A stretch of 64,000 bases of DNA from Pedococcus aerophilus (GTDB lineage Bacteria; Actinomycetota; Actinomycetes; Actinomycetales; Dermatophilaceae), in assembly GCF_039532215.1 (NCBI RefSeq), contig NZ_BAAARN010000001.1, positions 2,093,942 to 2,157,941 of the forward strand. The letters are read 5' to 3'. The position numbers were made by a program, and so were the translations under genes. Shown piece after piece: positions 53,065 through 62,102 of this stretch. Each line of letters begins with the position of its first letter. Position 1 is the stretch's first letter. Below the pieces are notes generated by a model. That model did not search any database. It had not been told where the DNA came from and saw only the letters and a program-made list of their open reading frames with translations.

Positions 53065-54276
53065 CTACGGAAGGCGCACGTGCTGCGGCCCGAGGTCCGA
53101 GATCTGGCGCGCGCCGAGCAGGGCCATGGTGCGCCGCGCCTCGGTCGCCAGGATGTCGGCGGCGCGCTGGACCCCGGCCTCGCCACCGGCCATGAGCCCG
53201 TAGAGGTAGGCACGGCCGACCATGACGCTGCTGGCGCCGAGGGCTACTGCCGCGACGACGTCGGCGCCGGACATGACGCCGGTGTCGAGCATGATTTCGG
53301 CGTCCTCACCCAGCGCTTCCCTCACGGCGGGCAGGAGTCGCAGCGGTACCGGCGCGCGGTCGAGCTGGCGGCCACCGTGGTTGGACAGCACGATCGCGTC
53401 GACGCCGGCGTCGACCACCATCTGCGCGTCGTGGACCGTCTGGATCCCCTTGATGATGAGCGGGCCCTTCCAGAACGAGCGCACCCACTCGAGGTCGGCC
53501 AGGGTCATCGTCGGGTCGAACAACGTGTTGAGCAGCTCGGCGACCGTGCCGTCCCAGGACGCCAGCGACGCGAAGGTCAGCGGCTCGGTGGTGAGCAGGT
53601 TGCCCCACCAGCTCGGGTGCAGTGCGGCGTCGGCGACCGTCTTGACCGTCAGGGCCGGCGGGATCGAGAACCCGTTGCGGACGTCACGGAGCCGCGCACC
53701 CGCGACGGGGACGTCGACGGTGAGGATGAGCGCTTCATACCCGGCCTCCTGCGCGCGGCGCATGAGGTCCTCGCCGGCGCTGCGGTCCTTCCACACGTAG
53801 AGCTGGAACCACTTCCGGGCACTGGGCGCCGCGGCAGCCACGTCCTCGATCGACGTCGTGCCCATCGTGGAGAGGGCGTAGGGGATGCCGATGCGGTCGG
53901 CCACGCGGACCACCGCGCGCTCGCCCTCGTGCTGCATCATCCGGGTGAACCCGGTGGGGGCGAAGGAGAACGGGAGCTTCGACGGGGCGCCGAGGAAGTT
54001 CGTCGACAGGTCGATCTCGGAGACGTCCTGCAGGATGGCCGGGTGGAACTCCAGCCCCGCGAAGGTCTGCCGGGCCCGCCGCAGGCTGATCTCGCCCTCG
54101 GCCGCGCCGTCGGTGTAGTCGAACACCGACGTCGGCGTGCGGCGCTTGGCCACCCGGCGCAGGTCGGCGATCGTCAGCGCTGCGTCGAGCCGGCGCTTCC
54201 TCGCGTCGAGCTCGATCGGCTTGGGTCGAAGGAGTGGTTTGAGCTCGGACCACTTGGGCAGCTGTCGATCACTCAT
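53065..54276 (-). CDS. FMN-dependent alpha-hydroxy-acid oxidase/L-lactate dehydrogenase family
   Basis: A 403-residue TIM-barrel flavoprotein of the LldD/glycolate-oxidase family. FMN and active-site elements are [43 protein letters not shown], the catalytic His in [11 protein letters not shown] and the FMN-phosphate loop [20 protein letters not shown]. It oxidises L-lactate or a related 2-hydroxy acid. Its actinobacterial relatives include LldD2 and the mycofactocin-linked MftD, but no mft gene is in the window. ATG 54276 preferred. Confidence 0.9.
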   Translation of the reverse strand: MSDRQLPKWSELKPLLRPKPIELDARKRRLDAALTIADLRRVAKRRTPTSVFDYTDGAAEGEISLRRARQTFAGLEFHPAILQDVSEIDLSTNFLGAPSKLPFSFAPTGFTRMMQHEGERAVVRVADRIGIPYALSTMGTTSIEDVAAAAPSARKWFQLYVWKDRSAGEDLMRRAQEAGYEALILTVDVPVAGARLRDVRNGFSIPPALTVKTVADAALHPSWWGNLLTTEPLTFASLASWDGTVAELLNTLFDPTMTLADLEWVRSFWKGPLIIKGIQTVHDAQMVVDAGVDAIVLSNHGGRQLDRAPVPLRLLPAVREALGEDAEIMLDTGVMSGADVVAAVALGASSVMVGRAYLYGLMAGGEAGVQRAADILATEARRTMALLGARQISDLGPQHVRLP

Positions 54277-54314
54277 CACTCGACGCTACCCGGCCCCTGC
54301 GCAAAACGCCGGTT

Positions 54315-55577
54315 TCAGACGGGCTTGAGGACCTCGAGGCCGAGGAAGGGCTGGAGCGCCTTGGGGACGACGACCGAGCCGTCGGCCTGCTGGTGGTTCT
54401 CCAGGATGGCGACCATCCAGCGGGTCGTGGCGAGCGTGCCGTTGAGGGTGGCGACGGCACGGGTGCCCTGGCCGTTCGGGTCGCGCTCACGGGTGTTGAG
54501 GCGACGGGCCTGGTAGGTCGTGCAGTTCGAGGTCGAGGTGAGCTCGCGGTAGCGCCCCTGCGTCGGGACCCAGGCCTCGCAGTCGAACTTGCGGGCCGCG
54601 GGCCCACCGAGGTCGCCGGCCGCCGTGTCGATGATGCGGTAGGGCACCTCGATCTTGGCGAGCATCTCCTTCTCCCACGCGAGCAGCCGCTGGTGCTCCG
54701 CGGCGGCGTCCTCGACGCGGCAGTAGGTGAACATCTCGACCTTGTGGAACTGGTGCACGCGGATGATGCCGCGGGTGTCCTTGCCGTGCGACCCGGCCTC
54801 GCGGCGGTAGCAGGCCGACCAGCCGGCATACCGCTTCGGGCCACCGGACAGGTCGAGGATCTCGTCGGCGTGGTAGCCGGCGAGCGCGACCTCGGAGGTG
54901 CCCGTGAGGTAGAGGTCGTCGGCCTCGAGGCGGTAGACCTCGTCGCCGTGCTTGTCGATGAACCCGGCGCCGGCCATGACGTCGGCCTTGACCAGCGTCG
55001 GCGTGATCATGGGGGTGAAGCCGTGCTCGACTGCCTGGGCGATGCCCATGTTGAGCAGGGCGAGCTCGAGCCGGGCGCCGACCCCGGTGAGGAAGTAGAA
55101 CCGCGAGCCGCCGACCTTGGCGCCGCGCTCCATGTCGATGGCCGCGAGCGACTCCCCGAGGGCGAGGTGGTCCTTGGGCTCGAAGTCGAACTCCGGGATC
55201 TCGCCCACGGTCTCGAGCAGCGTGTAGTCGTCCTCCCCGCCGACGGGGACGCCGTCCTCGACGATGTTGCCGATCTGGCGGATGAGGTCGCCGAGGGTGG
55301 CCTGCGCGGTGTCCGCGTCGGTCTGCAGCTGCTTGACGCGCGCCGAGATCTCCTTGGTCTGCGCGAGCAGCGCCTGCTTCTCCTCACCCTGGGCCTGGGC
55401 GACCTGCTTGCCCATCGACTTCTGCTGGGCGCGCAGCTGCTCGAACTCCGTCAGGGAGGAGCGGTGCGTCTGCTCGGCAGCGAGGATCGCGTCGACGATC
55501 CCCTCGTCCTCACCACGGGCGCGCTGCGAGGCGCGGACGCGGTCCGGGTCCTCGCGCAGGAGCTTGATGTCGATCAC
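54315..55577 (-). CDS. serS: Seryl-tRNA synthetase
   Basis: A 420-residue class II synthetase. The N-terminal coiled-coil arm (about 30-100) that grips the long variable arm of tRNA-Ser is clear, and the catalytic domain has motif 2 [17 protein letters not shown] and motif 3 [17 protein letters not shown]. It charges tRNA-Ser and tRNA-Sec. The start is GTG 55577 ([10 protein letters not shown]). No T-box-like leader is visible in the 74-base divergent gap to the LysE gene. Confidence 0.97.
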   Translation of the reverse strand: MIDIKLLREDPDRVRASQRARGEDEGIVDAILAAEQTHRSSLTEFEQLRAQQKSMGKQVAQAQGEEKQALLAQTKEISARVKQLQTDADTAQATLGDLIRQIGNIVEDGVPVGGEDDYTLLETVGEIPEFDFEPKDHLALGESLAAIDMERGAKVGGSRFYFLTGVGARLELALLNMGIAQAVEHGFTPMITPTLVKADVMAGAGFIDKHGDEVYRLEADDLYLTGTSEVALAGYHADEILDLSGGPKRYAGWSACYRREAGSHGKDTRGIIRVHQFHKVEMFTYCRVEDAAAEHQRLLAWEKEMLAKIEVPYRIIDTAAGDLGGPAARKFDCEAWVPTQGRYRELTSTSNCTTYQARRLNTRERDPNGQGTRAVATLNGTLATTRWMVAILENHQQADGSVVVPKALQPFLGLEVLKPV

Positions 55578-55651
55578 GGCGCCAGCCTACCGAGCGTCCG
55601 CCATCCGATTTCCCGTTGCCTCCCGGGGCGGCCCGGCTCGATCCTTGCCGT

Positions 55652-56290
55652 ATGCCGTCCGCCGCCACCCTGGGTGCCTTCGCCCTCGCCGCTACCGCGC
55701 TGATCCTGCTGCCCGGTCCGGCGATGCTGTTCCTCATCTCGCGGGGCATCGGGCACGGCAGCCGACGACTGGCCGTCGCGTCCATGGCGGGCATCGAGAC
55801 GGCGACGGCCCTCATGGTCGTCGCGACGGCGTTCGGGTTGTCGGCGGTCATCAGCTCCTCGGTCCTGGCGTTCTCCGTCGTGAAGTACGCCGGTGCGGCC
55901 TACCTCGTCTGGCTGGCGGTGCGGGAGTTCCGGAGCAAGGGGCACTTCGCCCTCGACCGGGCACCGGTCATCGACCCCCGGCGGGCGTTCGCCGACGCGT
56001 TCCTCGTCGGCATCTCCAACCCCAAGACGGCTGTCTTCTTCGTCGCGTTCTTCCCGCAGTTCCTGCACCGCGAGGCCGGACCGGTCTGGTCGCAGGTGCT
56101 GGTGCTCGGGGCGGTGTTCGTCGTCATCGGCGCCGTCTTCGACAGCGTCTACGCGCTGAGCGCCGGCTCGATCGGCCGCTGGCTGGGACGTCACCCCAAG
56201 GCCGTCGAGCGACAGAAGTACGTCTCGGGCTCGATCTTCCTCGTCATGGGCGGGGCGAGTGCCCTCACCGGCCACCCGAGCAAGGCCTGA
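55652..56290 (+). CDS. LysE/RhtB family amino-acid exporter
   Basis: A 212-residue membrane protein with six predicted helices and the family motifs ILLPGPAMLFLISRGI near the N-terminus and FLVGISNPKTAVFFVAFFPQF in the centre. Members export amino acids or their derivatives. The substrate is not deducible. ATG 55652 follows CCTTGCCGT without a good ribosome site. It is divergent from serS. Confidence 0.9.
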   Translation: MPSAATLGAFALAATALILLPGPAMLFLISRGIGHGSRRLAVASMAGIETATALMVVATAFGLSAVISSSVLAFSVVKYAGAAYLVWLAVREFRSKGHFALDRAPVIDPRRAFADAFLVGISNPKTAVFFVAFFPQFLHREAGPVWSQVLVLGAVFVVIGAVFDSVYALSAGSIGRWLGRHPKAVERQKYVSGSIFLVMGGASALTGHPSKA

Positions 56291-56346
56291 CCGGTTCACT
56301 CAGCACACGTTGCTGCCCAGGACCCAGGGAGCAACTTGCCCCTCGG

Positions 56347-56376
56347 GCAGCAACTTCTGCTAGCAGAGGTTGCTGC
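56347..56376. terminator. Hairpin overlapping the DinB-family stop codon
   Basis: GCAGCAACTTCTGC (56347-56360) pairs at 13 of 14 positions with 56363-56376. The stem includes the minus-strand TAG at 56360-56362. Further GTTGCTGCCC/GGCAGCAAC segments at 56310-56355 can form alternative stems. Confidence 0.55.
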
Positions 56377-56941
56377 TGTCCCTCGCTCCGACGTCGACGA
56401 GGTGGTGGGCGAGGTCGTGCAGGAAATAGCGGCCGAGCGACTCGACCGTGAAGGCGGACCCGTTGCTGCGCAACCCCGCTCGCTGCCACTGGTCGTCGCG
56501 GACCCCGTCGAACGCCGCAGCCACCGTCCCGGCCGCCGCTGCGAGCTCGGGACCGACGACGGACGGGTGCTGCGCGCCATACCCGTCCTGCACGGCCGTC
56601 GCGTCCTGGTCCCAGTCGGGGAACGTCGGGTCGTCCTCGTCGAGCATGAGGCGCACCCGGCCACCGAAGACGCGGCAGACGTCGCGGACGTGGCAGGCGT
56701 ACTCCAGCGGTGACCACACACCCGGCCGCGGGCGGGTGGTGGCGTCGCCACGGCCCAGCACGCCCTGCCAGGGTGCGGTGAGCTCGAGGGTGCGGGCCGC
56801 GATGGAGCCCGTCGCGACCGCAGCAGCCTCGAACCCGCAGTCGGGACACGGGCGGTCGAGCGTCCAGGTCCAGTCCTTGGTGTCGGGCGTGACCGCGCCC
56901 TGGTCGACCGTGTCGTGCCCCTCCCGCCCGGTGGCTGCCAT
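56360..56941 (-). CDS. DinB/mycothiol-transferase-like family protein
   Basis: A 193-residue four-helix-bundle protein of the DinB superfamily. It begins with CPDCGFEAAAV, then WSPLEYACHVRDVCRVFGGRVRLML and ends with GRYFLHDLAHHLVDVG, placing three His at the usual metal positions. Actinobacterial DinB proteins include mycothiol- or bacillithiol-dependent transferases. The CxxC near residue 32 is an additional feature of this subgroup. ATG 56941, divergent from the GNAT gene by 37 bases. Confidence 0.85.
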   Translation of the reverse strand: MAATGREGHDTVDQGAVTPDTKDWTWTLDRPCPDCGFEAAAVATGSIAARTLELTAPWQGVLGRGDATTRPRPGVWSPLEYACHVRDVCRVFGGRVRLMLDEDDPTFPDWDQDATAVQDGYGAQHPSVVGPELAAAAGTVAAAFDGVRDDQWQRAGLRSNGSAFTVESLGRYFLHDLAHHLVDVGARDSSNLC

Positions 56942-56978
56942 GGCGCCACGGTAGGGACGCGATGACACGATGGGCAGC

Positions 56979-57488
56979 ATGTCCTTCGCCATCCGCCGAG
57001 CAGATCCTGCCGATCCCGCGGACGGTCCCGCGATCGAGGCGGCCGGGGTGGTCTCCCGCACCGCGTACGTCGACGGCGGCCACATCCCCGGCCGTGCCGA
57101 GTACGCCGGCCGGCTCGCCGACGCTGCGTCCCGCGCCCGGGAGGCCGAGCTCTGGCTGGCCGTGGATCCCGACGGCACGGTCCTGGGCTCGGTGACGTTC
57201 GCCGTCGGTGGCTCCTCGTATGCCGAGGTGTCGGTCGAGGGAGAGGGGGAGTTCCGGATGCTCGCGGTCGGCGAGCAGGCCCGGGGTCGCGGGGTCGGTG
57301 AGGCGCTGGTCCGTCGGTGCGTCGAGCGGGCCCGCGAGCTGGGCCTGTCGGCCCTCGCCATCTCGACCCAGCCGACCATGTCAGCGGCCCACCGCCTGTA
57401 CGAGCGGCTGGGCTTCACGCGCGCCCCGGAGCTCGACTGGAAGCCTGTCCCCGAGGTCGACCTGATGACCTACCGCCTGACCCTCTGA
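56979..57488 (+). CDS. GNAT family N-acetyltransferase
   Basis: A 169-residue acetyltransferase. The acetyl-CoA pyrophosphate-binding motif A is FRMLAVGEQARGRGVGEALVRRC (Arg-Gly-x-Gly-Val-Gly), and motif B is STQPTMSAAHRLYERLGFTRAPE. The acceptor is unknown. ATG 56979 is chosen over ATG 56970, three codons upstream. Confidence 0.88.
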   Translation: MSFAIRRADPADPADGPAIEAAGVVSRTAYVDGGHIPGRAEYAGRLADAASRAREAELWLAVDPDGTVLGSVTFAVGGSSYAEVSVEGEGEFRMLAVGEQARGRGVGEALVRRCVERARELGLSALAISTQPTMSAAHRLYERLGFTRAPELDWKPVPEVDLMTYRLTL

Positions 57489-57561
57489 CCAGTGCAGACG
57501 TCCTTTCCGGGACAACTCGTGACGACCTCGTCGCGGCCTCCCGGACGGGCAGGGAGCCGGG

Positions 57562-57579
57562 CGCTACCGTGCGGTAGCG
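57562..57579. promoter_or_regulatory. Perfect dyad at the promoter of the lipid-kinase gene
   Basis: CGCTACCG (57562-57569) and CGGTAGCG (57572-57579) form a perfect 8-bp dyad around TG. Two TANNNT boxes overlap it, TACCGT (57565-57570) and TAGCGT (57575-57580). The second ends six bases before GTG 57587, fitting a leaderless promoter with an operator on top. Confidence 0.4.
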
Positions 57580-57586
57580 TCGCCCC

Positions 57587-58699
57587 GTGCTCCGCGAACA
57601 CTCCGGCTGGATCGCCTTCGCGGCGATCGTCCTCGTCATCCTCCTCGCCCTCGGCATCGCCGGGTGGGCAGGCATGCGCGGAGGCAGCTCCGGAGGTGCC
57701 CACCGAGGACGCCGGTGGGGGCGTCGCCCGCACCGCAACGAGTTCCGCCCGGAGGGCACCGTGTCCGAGACACCCACGCGTCGCGCAGCGATCATCATCA
57801 ACCCCACCAAGTTCGACGACCTCGACTCGGTGAAGAAGCAGATCAGCGAGGAGTCCAAGGCCCTCGGCTGGTCCGAGCCCCTGTTCATCGAGACGACCGC
57901 GGAGGACACCGGCCAGGGACAGGCCCGCGAGGCCCTCGAGCGCCAGGTCGATGTGGTCTGCCCGCTCGGCGGTGACGGCACGGTCCGCGCCGTCGCCGAG
58001 ATCCTCGCCGGCAGCGACACCCCGATGGGCCTGCTCCCCGGCGGTACCGGCAACCTGCTGGCCCGCAACCTCGACCTGCCCGTCGACGACCTGAGCGACG
58101 CCCTGCGGGTCGCACTCACCGGCCAGAACAAGCGCGTCGACGTCGGCCGCCTCACCATCGACCAGTCCGGCGAGCACGAGCGCCCCGCCACCCACGTCTT
58201 CCTCGTCATGGCCGGCCTCGGCTTCGACGCCGCGATCATGGCCGACGCCCCCGAGGGCCTCAAGGCCAAGGTGGGCCCGGCGGCCTACGTCGTCTCCGGC
58301 GCCCGCAACCTGCGCGGCCCGCAGTTCAAGGTCAGGGTGAAGATCGACGACCAGGAGGAGTTCTCCCGCCGCGCCCGCACCGTCGTCATCGGCAACTGCG
58401 GCAAGCTGCTCGGCGGTCTCGTGCTCATGCCGGAGGCCGAGCTCGACGACGGCCTGCTCGACACCGTGATCCTGTCGCCGCAGGGTGTCGCGGGGTGGGC
58501 TGCGGTCGCCGCGCGCATCGCCACCAAGCGGCGCAAGGGCCACCGGCGCGTCGACCACTACACCCACGAGGCGATCCGCATCCGCGCCGACCGCCCGCAG
58601 GAGGTCCAGATCGACGGCGACACCCTCGGCAAGGCCCGGGCCATCAACGCCGAGATCGTGCCCGGCGCGCTCGTCGTCCGCGTGGGGTCCCCCGACTGA
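57587..58699 (+). CDS. Diacylglycerol kinase family lipid kinase, membrane-anchored
   Basis: A 370-residue protein. One N-terminal transmembrane helix (WIAFAAIVLVILLALGIAGW, about 8-27) and a basic linker precede a DAGK/YegS-type catalytic domain (from about 65). Motifs are AAIIINPTKF, the nucleotide loop CPLGGDGTVRAVAEIL, LPGGTGNLLARNL and the C-terminal VQIDGDTLG. It should phosphorylate diacylglycerol or a related lipid at the membrane. The GTG at 57587 has no Shine-Dalgarno sequence. Its stop overlaps the ATG of the first PAP2 gene. Confidence 0.88.
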   Translation: MLREHSGWIAFAAIVLVILLALGIAGWAGMRGGSSGGAHRGRRWGRRPHRNEFRPEGTVSETPTRRAAIIINPTKFDDLDSVKKQISEESKALGWSEPLFIETTAEDTGQGQAREALERQVDVVCPLGGDGTVRAVAEILAGSDTPMGLLPGGTGNLLARNLDLPVDDLSDALRVALTGQNKRVDVGRLTIDQSGEHERPATHVFLVMAGLGFDAAIMADAPEGLKAKVGPAAYVVSGARNLRGPQFKVRVKIDDQEEFSRRARTVVIGNCGKLLGGLVLMPEAELDDGLLDTVILSPQGVAGWAAVAARIATKRRKGHRRVDHYTHEAIRIRADRPQEVQIDGDTLGKARAINAEIVPGALVVRVGSPD

Positions 58700-59445
58700 T
58701 GACCGTGCGTGACGGAGGACCCCAGCCGGCCGGGGCAGGCGAGCGCTCGCACCGTGACGAGACGTCCCACGGGATGAGCCGCACCCGTCGGCTGGTCCGG
58801 GGGATCACCGCGATGGTGCTGTTCACCCTGCCCGTGCTGTTCCTGGGGTTCGCCGTCCGCCAGCAGTTCGACCCGCTGATCCGCGCCGACAAGACCGTCA
58901 TCGACGCCACCACCGGCTTCACCCGCGACCACGGCCTGGCCGACCTGTTCATCGTCATCCAGACGATCAGCCAGCCGTTCCTCGTCTACATCGTCGCGAC
59001 GCTGGTCGCCCTCTGGGTGTGGCTGCGCAAGGGCCTGCGGAGCCGGGCGCTGTGGGCCTTCGTCACGATGATGGTCGCCTGGAACATCGGGCTGCTCGCC
59101 AAGACGGTCGTCCAGCGGGCCCGGCCCGTCGTCGACGACCCGATCTCCCACTCCCCCGGGTACTCGTTCCCCTCGGGCCACGCGTTCAACATCGCGGTCG
59201 TCGTCACCGTGCTGGTCTTCCTGCTCTGGCCGCTGCTGACCCCCGTGGCGCGCAAGGCGTCGGTCGTCGTGGCGGTGGTCGTGGCGCTCGTCGTGGGTCT
59301 GGACCGGATGATGCTCGGCGCGCACTTCCCGTCCGACGTCATTGCGGGGTATGTCCTCGGCGTGGGCACTACCTTCTCCTCATGGCTCGGATTCATTGGC
59401 AAGAAGGCCGCGACCTCCTCACCCGGACCGTCGTCCCCGGCGTAG
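58699..59445 (+). CDS. PAP2 family lipid phosphatase (first of three)
   Basis: A 248-residue membrane phosphatase of six helices. The three PAP2 motifs are KTVVQRARP, YSFPSGHAFN and LDRMMLGAHFPSDVIAG, all with their catalytic residues. It hydrolyses phosphatidate, undecaprenyl-pyrophosphate or a similar lipid phosphate. The ATG overlaps the kinase stop by one base. The N-terminal 30 residues are hydrophilic. Confidence 0.9.
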   Translation: MTVRDGGPQPAGAGERSHRDETSHGMSRTRRLVRGITAMVLFTLPVLFLGFAVRQQFDPLIRADKTVIDATTGFTRDHGLADLFIVIQTISQPFLVYIVATLVALWVWLRKGLRSRALWAFVTMMVAWNIGLLAKTVVQRARPVVDDPISHSPGYSFPSGHAFNIAVVVTVLVFLLWPLLTPVARKASVVVAVVVALVVGLDRMMLGAHFPSDVIAGYVLGVGTTFSSWLGFIGKKAATSSPGPSSPA

Positions 59446-60074
59446 TCCTCTTCGGGGTGATCGTCGGCATCGGCCTGCTCGTCACCGGGCCACTGGCGGT
59501 GATCGACCACGAGGAGGACCGGATCTCGGCGGACTTCAACCGGTTCCGCAACGACCTCCTCGACCCGTTCAGCGCGGTCTTCTCGCACGTCGGCAACACC
59601 GAGTACGTCATCGGGGTCTGCCTGCTCGTCGTGGGCCTGCTCTACTGGCGCACCCGTGACCTGCGCTGGTCGGTCGTCCCGCTGGTCTCGATCTCGCTCC
59701 AGGCCACGATCTTCCTGTTCGCCACCATGGCCGTCGGCCGCCAGCGGCCCCCGGCGATCCCCATGGACGCCTCGCCGCCCACGTCGAGCTTCCCGAGCGG
59801 CCACACGGGTGCCTCGACCGCCCTCTACGTCTCGCTGCTGCTGCTCGCCGCGACCGGGATCGAACGGGACGGCCTGCGCCGCCTCGTCGTCGGGGTCTGC
59901 GCCGTCCTGCCGCTGCTCGTGGGGCTCGCCCGCCTCTACCGCGGCGCCCACCACATCTCCGACGTGGTCGCCGGCCTCCTCAACGGCATCGTCTGCGCCC
60001 TGTTGGCCTACCACTGGTGGAAGGCCACCCGGAAGGACACCGCGGGGGCACGCGCGACGGCCGCCGTCGCCTGA
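59382..60074 (+). CDS. PAP2 family lipid phosphatase (second of three)
   Basis: A 230-residue membrane phosphatase with GRQRPP (motif 1), SFPSGHTGAST (motif 2) and ARLYRGAHHISDVVAG (motif 3). ATG 59382 lies within the last 64 bases of the previous gene, a rather long overlap. The alternative is a later start, but the first helix (VVPGVVLFGVIVGIGLLVTGP) begins near residue 18, which fits 59382. It is clearly paralogous to the next gene. Confidence 0.85.
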   Translation: MARIHWQEGRDLLTRTVVPGVVLFGVIVGIGLLVTGPLAVIDHEEDRISADFNRFRNDLLDPFSAVFSHVGNTEYVIGVCLLVVGLLYWRTRDLRWSVVPLVSISLQATIFLFATMAVGRQRPPAIPMDASPPTSSFPSGHTGASTALYVSLLLLAATGIERDGLRRLVVGVCAVLPLLVGLARLYRGAHHISDVVAGLLNGIVCALLAYHWWKATRKDTAGARATAAVA

Positions 60075-60769
60075 TGGCGCGCCCCCACCGCGAGGACCTC
60101 ACCGGTCTCGTCGCCCGTGCCATCGCGCCGGGTGTCGTCGTCTGGGCCGCGATCGTGGGCATCGGCCTGCTCATCTCCGGACCGCTCGGCGGCCTGGCCA
60201 AGGACGAGGAGGCGGTCAACGAGAGCCTCGCCGCCGGCCGCACACCGACCTGGAACACCGTCACCATGGTGTGGTCGCTCATCGGCAACACCGAGTACGT
60301 CATCGCCGTGTGCGTCCTGGTCAGCCTGGTCCTGCTGTGGCGCACCCGCGACTGGGTCTTCAGCATCGTGCCGGTCGTCGCGATCTCGTTGCAGTCCACC
60401 ATCTTCGTGCTCGCGACCCTCGTCGTCGGACGGCAGCGCCCGACCGTGCCGCACCTCGACCCGGCCCCACCGACCTCGAGCTACCCGAGCGGGCACGTCG
60501 GCGCCTCGACTGCGCTCTACCTCACCTTCGCGCTGCTCGCGGCGCGCATCGAGCGGACCTGGCTGCGGGTGCTGACGACGGTCGTGTGCCTGGCCCTGCC
60601 GCTGCTGGTGACCTATGCCCGGCTCTACCGCGGCATGCACCACGTCACCGACGTGACGGTCGGCCTGCTCAACGGCATCGCGTGCGCCCTGCTCGCCTGG
60701 GGGTGGTGGCGCTGGAGCGCCCGCCGCAGGAGCTCGGTCGACCAGCGGGCCGAGGCTGCGGTCAGCTGA
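60074..60769 (+). CDS. PAP2 family lipid phosphatase (third of three)
   Basis: A 231-residue paralogue of the preceding protein, sharing the same N-terminal arrangement (AIAPGVVVWAAIVGIGLLISGPLGG), the NTEYVI segment and motifs GRQRPT, SYPSGHVGAST and ARLYRGMHHVTDV. ATG 60074 overlaps the previous TGA by one base. Local tandem duplication followed by divergence is the simplest origin. Its 3' end overlaps the convergent efeB gene by eight bases. Confidence 0.88.
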   Translation: MARPHREDLTGLVARAIAPGVVVWAAIVGIGLLISGPLGGLAKDEEAVNESLAAGRTPTWNTVTMVWSLIGNTEYVIAVCVLVSLVLLWRTRDWVFSIVPVVAISLQSTIFVLATLVVGRQRPTVPHLDPAPPTSSYPSGHVGASTALYLTFALLAARIERTWLRVLTTVVCLALPLLVTYARLYRGMHHVTDVTVGLLNGIACALLAWGWWRWSARRRSSVDQRAEAAVS

Positions 60770-62102
60770 ACAGCGCCTGACCCCAGTGCTCGTCGGGCCC
60801 GATTCCCGGCGGGCACGCGAACACCGCGGACCCGGTGTGCTCGATGTACTCGTTGAGGGTGTCCTCGGCCGCCAACGCCTTCTGCATCGGGACGAACTGC
60901 CGCTGCGCGTCACGCATGAACGCGATGAAGAACAGGCCGGCGTCGAGGTGCCCGAGCCCGTCGGAACCATCGGTGAAGTTGTACCCACGGCGCAGGAGGC
61001 GTATGCCGTTCAGCCGGCTCTCGTGCGCGAGCGCCACGTGGGCGTCGACCGGGATCGCGGGCTTGCCGTCGGCGCCGGGCTTGTCGAGGTCGAGGGTGTC
61101 GAACTCTGCCTTCTGCCCCAGCGGGGCGCCCTCGCCCTTGGTGCGCCCGATGACCTGCTCCTGCTCCTGGAGGGTCGTCCGGTCCCAGACCTCGATGTGC
61201 ATCCGGATCCGCCGGGCCACGAGGTACGAACCGCCGGCAAGCCACGAGGCCCCACCGGTCACGTCGGAGGGCTGCACCCAGACGTGCTCGTCGAGGGCGG
61301 CGCCGTCCTCGGACTTCACGTTGTTGGTGCCGTCCTTGAACCCGAACAGGTTGCGCGGGGTGGTCTGGCTCCGCGAGGTCGACGACGTCCGGCCGAAGCC
61401 CAGCTGGCTCCAGCGCACCGACACCACCCCGAACCCGAGGCGGACGAGGTTCCGCACCGCGTGCACCGCGACCTGCGGGTCGTTCGCGCAGGCCTGGATG
61501 CACAGGTCGCCGCCGCTGCGGGCGGGGTCGAGGTCGTCGCCGACGAACGCCGGGAGGTCTCGCAGGCCCTCGGGTCGCTTGTCCGCGAGGCCGAAGCGGT
61601 CGTCGAAGAGCGAGGGGCCGTAGCCGATGGTGATCGTGAGGTCGGCGGCGTCGAGGTCGTAGGCCTCGCCGGTGTCCTCGGGCACGCCGTACGGGCCACC
61701 GCCGACGACCCCACCCGGGGCGGCCTCGGCGCCGGCGGTCATCCGCTCCGCCGCCCGGGTCCAGGCCTTCAGGAGGTCGCGGAGCTCGGCCGGGTCCTTG
61801 GTCGTCACGTCGAGGGCGACGAAGTGCATCCGGTCCTGGGCAGGGGTGGTGATCCCGGCCTGGTGCTCACCCCGGAAGGCCACCACCTGGTCGTCGGGCA
61901 CGACGCCCGCGGCAAGGGCGGCAGGACCGCGCTGGGCTGCATACGCCCCGCCGACGCCGGCGACCGCACCGAGGGCGGCGGCTCCGGCACCCACGCCGAG
62001 CAGCCTGCGCCGCGTCACGGCCCCGCCCCCTGACGGGGCCGTGACGGGCGGGGAACCCGCGCCGGGAGTGGGCGGCGCAGGAGGTGTGGGGGGCTGGGTC
62101 AC
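60762..62102 (-). CDS. efeB: Deferrochelatase/peroxidase EfeB (DyP family, Tat-exported)
   Basis: A 446-residue dye-decolourising peroxidase. The Tat signal (TRRRLLGVGAGAAALGAVAG, about 30-50) follows a Pro-rich N-terminus. Haem-pocket motifs are GFKDGTNN (catalytic Asp) and the His/Arg elements in RMHIEVWDRT and HESRLNG. It acts outside the membrane in the EfeUOB system, in haem-iron release or in oxidising ferrous iron before import. The GTG at 62102 overlaps the efeO TGA (GTGA). It is the last gene of efeUOB. Confidence 0.93.
   Translation of the reverse strand: MTQPPTPPAPPTPGAGSPPVTAPSGGGAVTRRRLLGVGAGAAALGAVAGVGGAYAAQRGPAALAAGVVPDDQVVAFRGEHQAGITTPAQDRMHFVALDVTTKDPAELRDLLKAWTRAAERMTAGAEAAPGGVVGGGPYGVPEDTGEAYDLDAADLTITIGYGPSLFDDRFGLADKRPEGLRDLPAFVGDDLDPARSGGDLCIQACANDPQVAVHAVRNLVRLGFGVVSVRWSQLGFGRTSSTSRSQTTPRNLFGFKDGTNNVKSEDGAALDEHVWVQPSDVTGGASWLAGGSYLVARRIRMHIEVWDRTTLQEQEQVIGRTKGEGAPLGQKAEFDTLDLDKPGADGKPAIPVDAHVALAHESRLNGIRLLRRGYNFTDGSDGLGHLDAGLFFIAFMRDAQRQFVPMQKALAAEDTLNEYIEHTGSAVFACPPGIGPDEHWGQALFS

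Noticed and set aside
55578-55651. T-box or other riboswitch before serS
   Set aside because: Only 74 bases separate it from the divergent gene, and no T-box sequence or specifier stem is seen.
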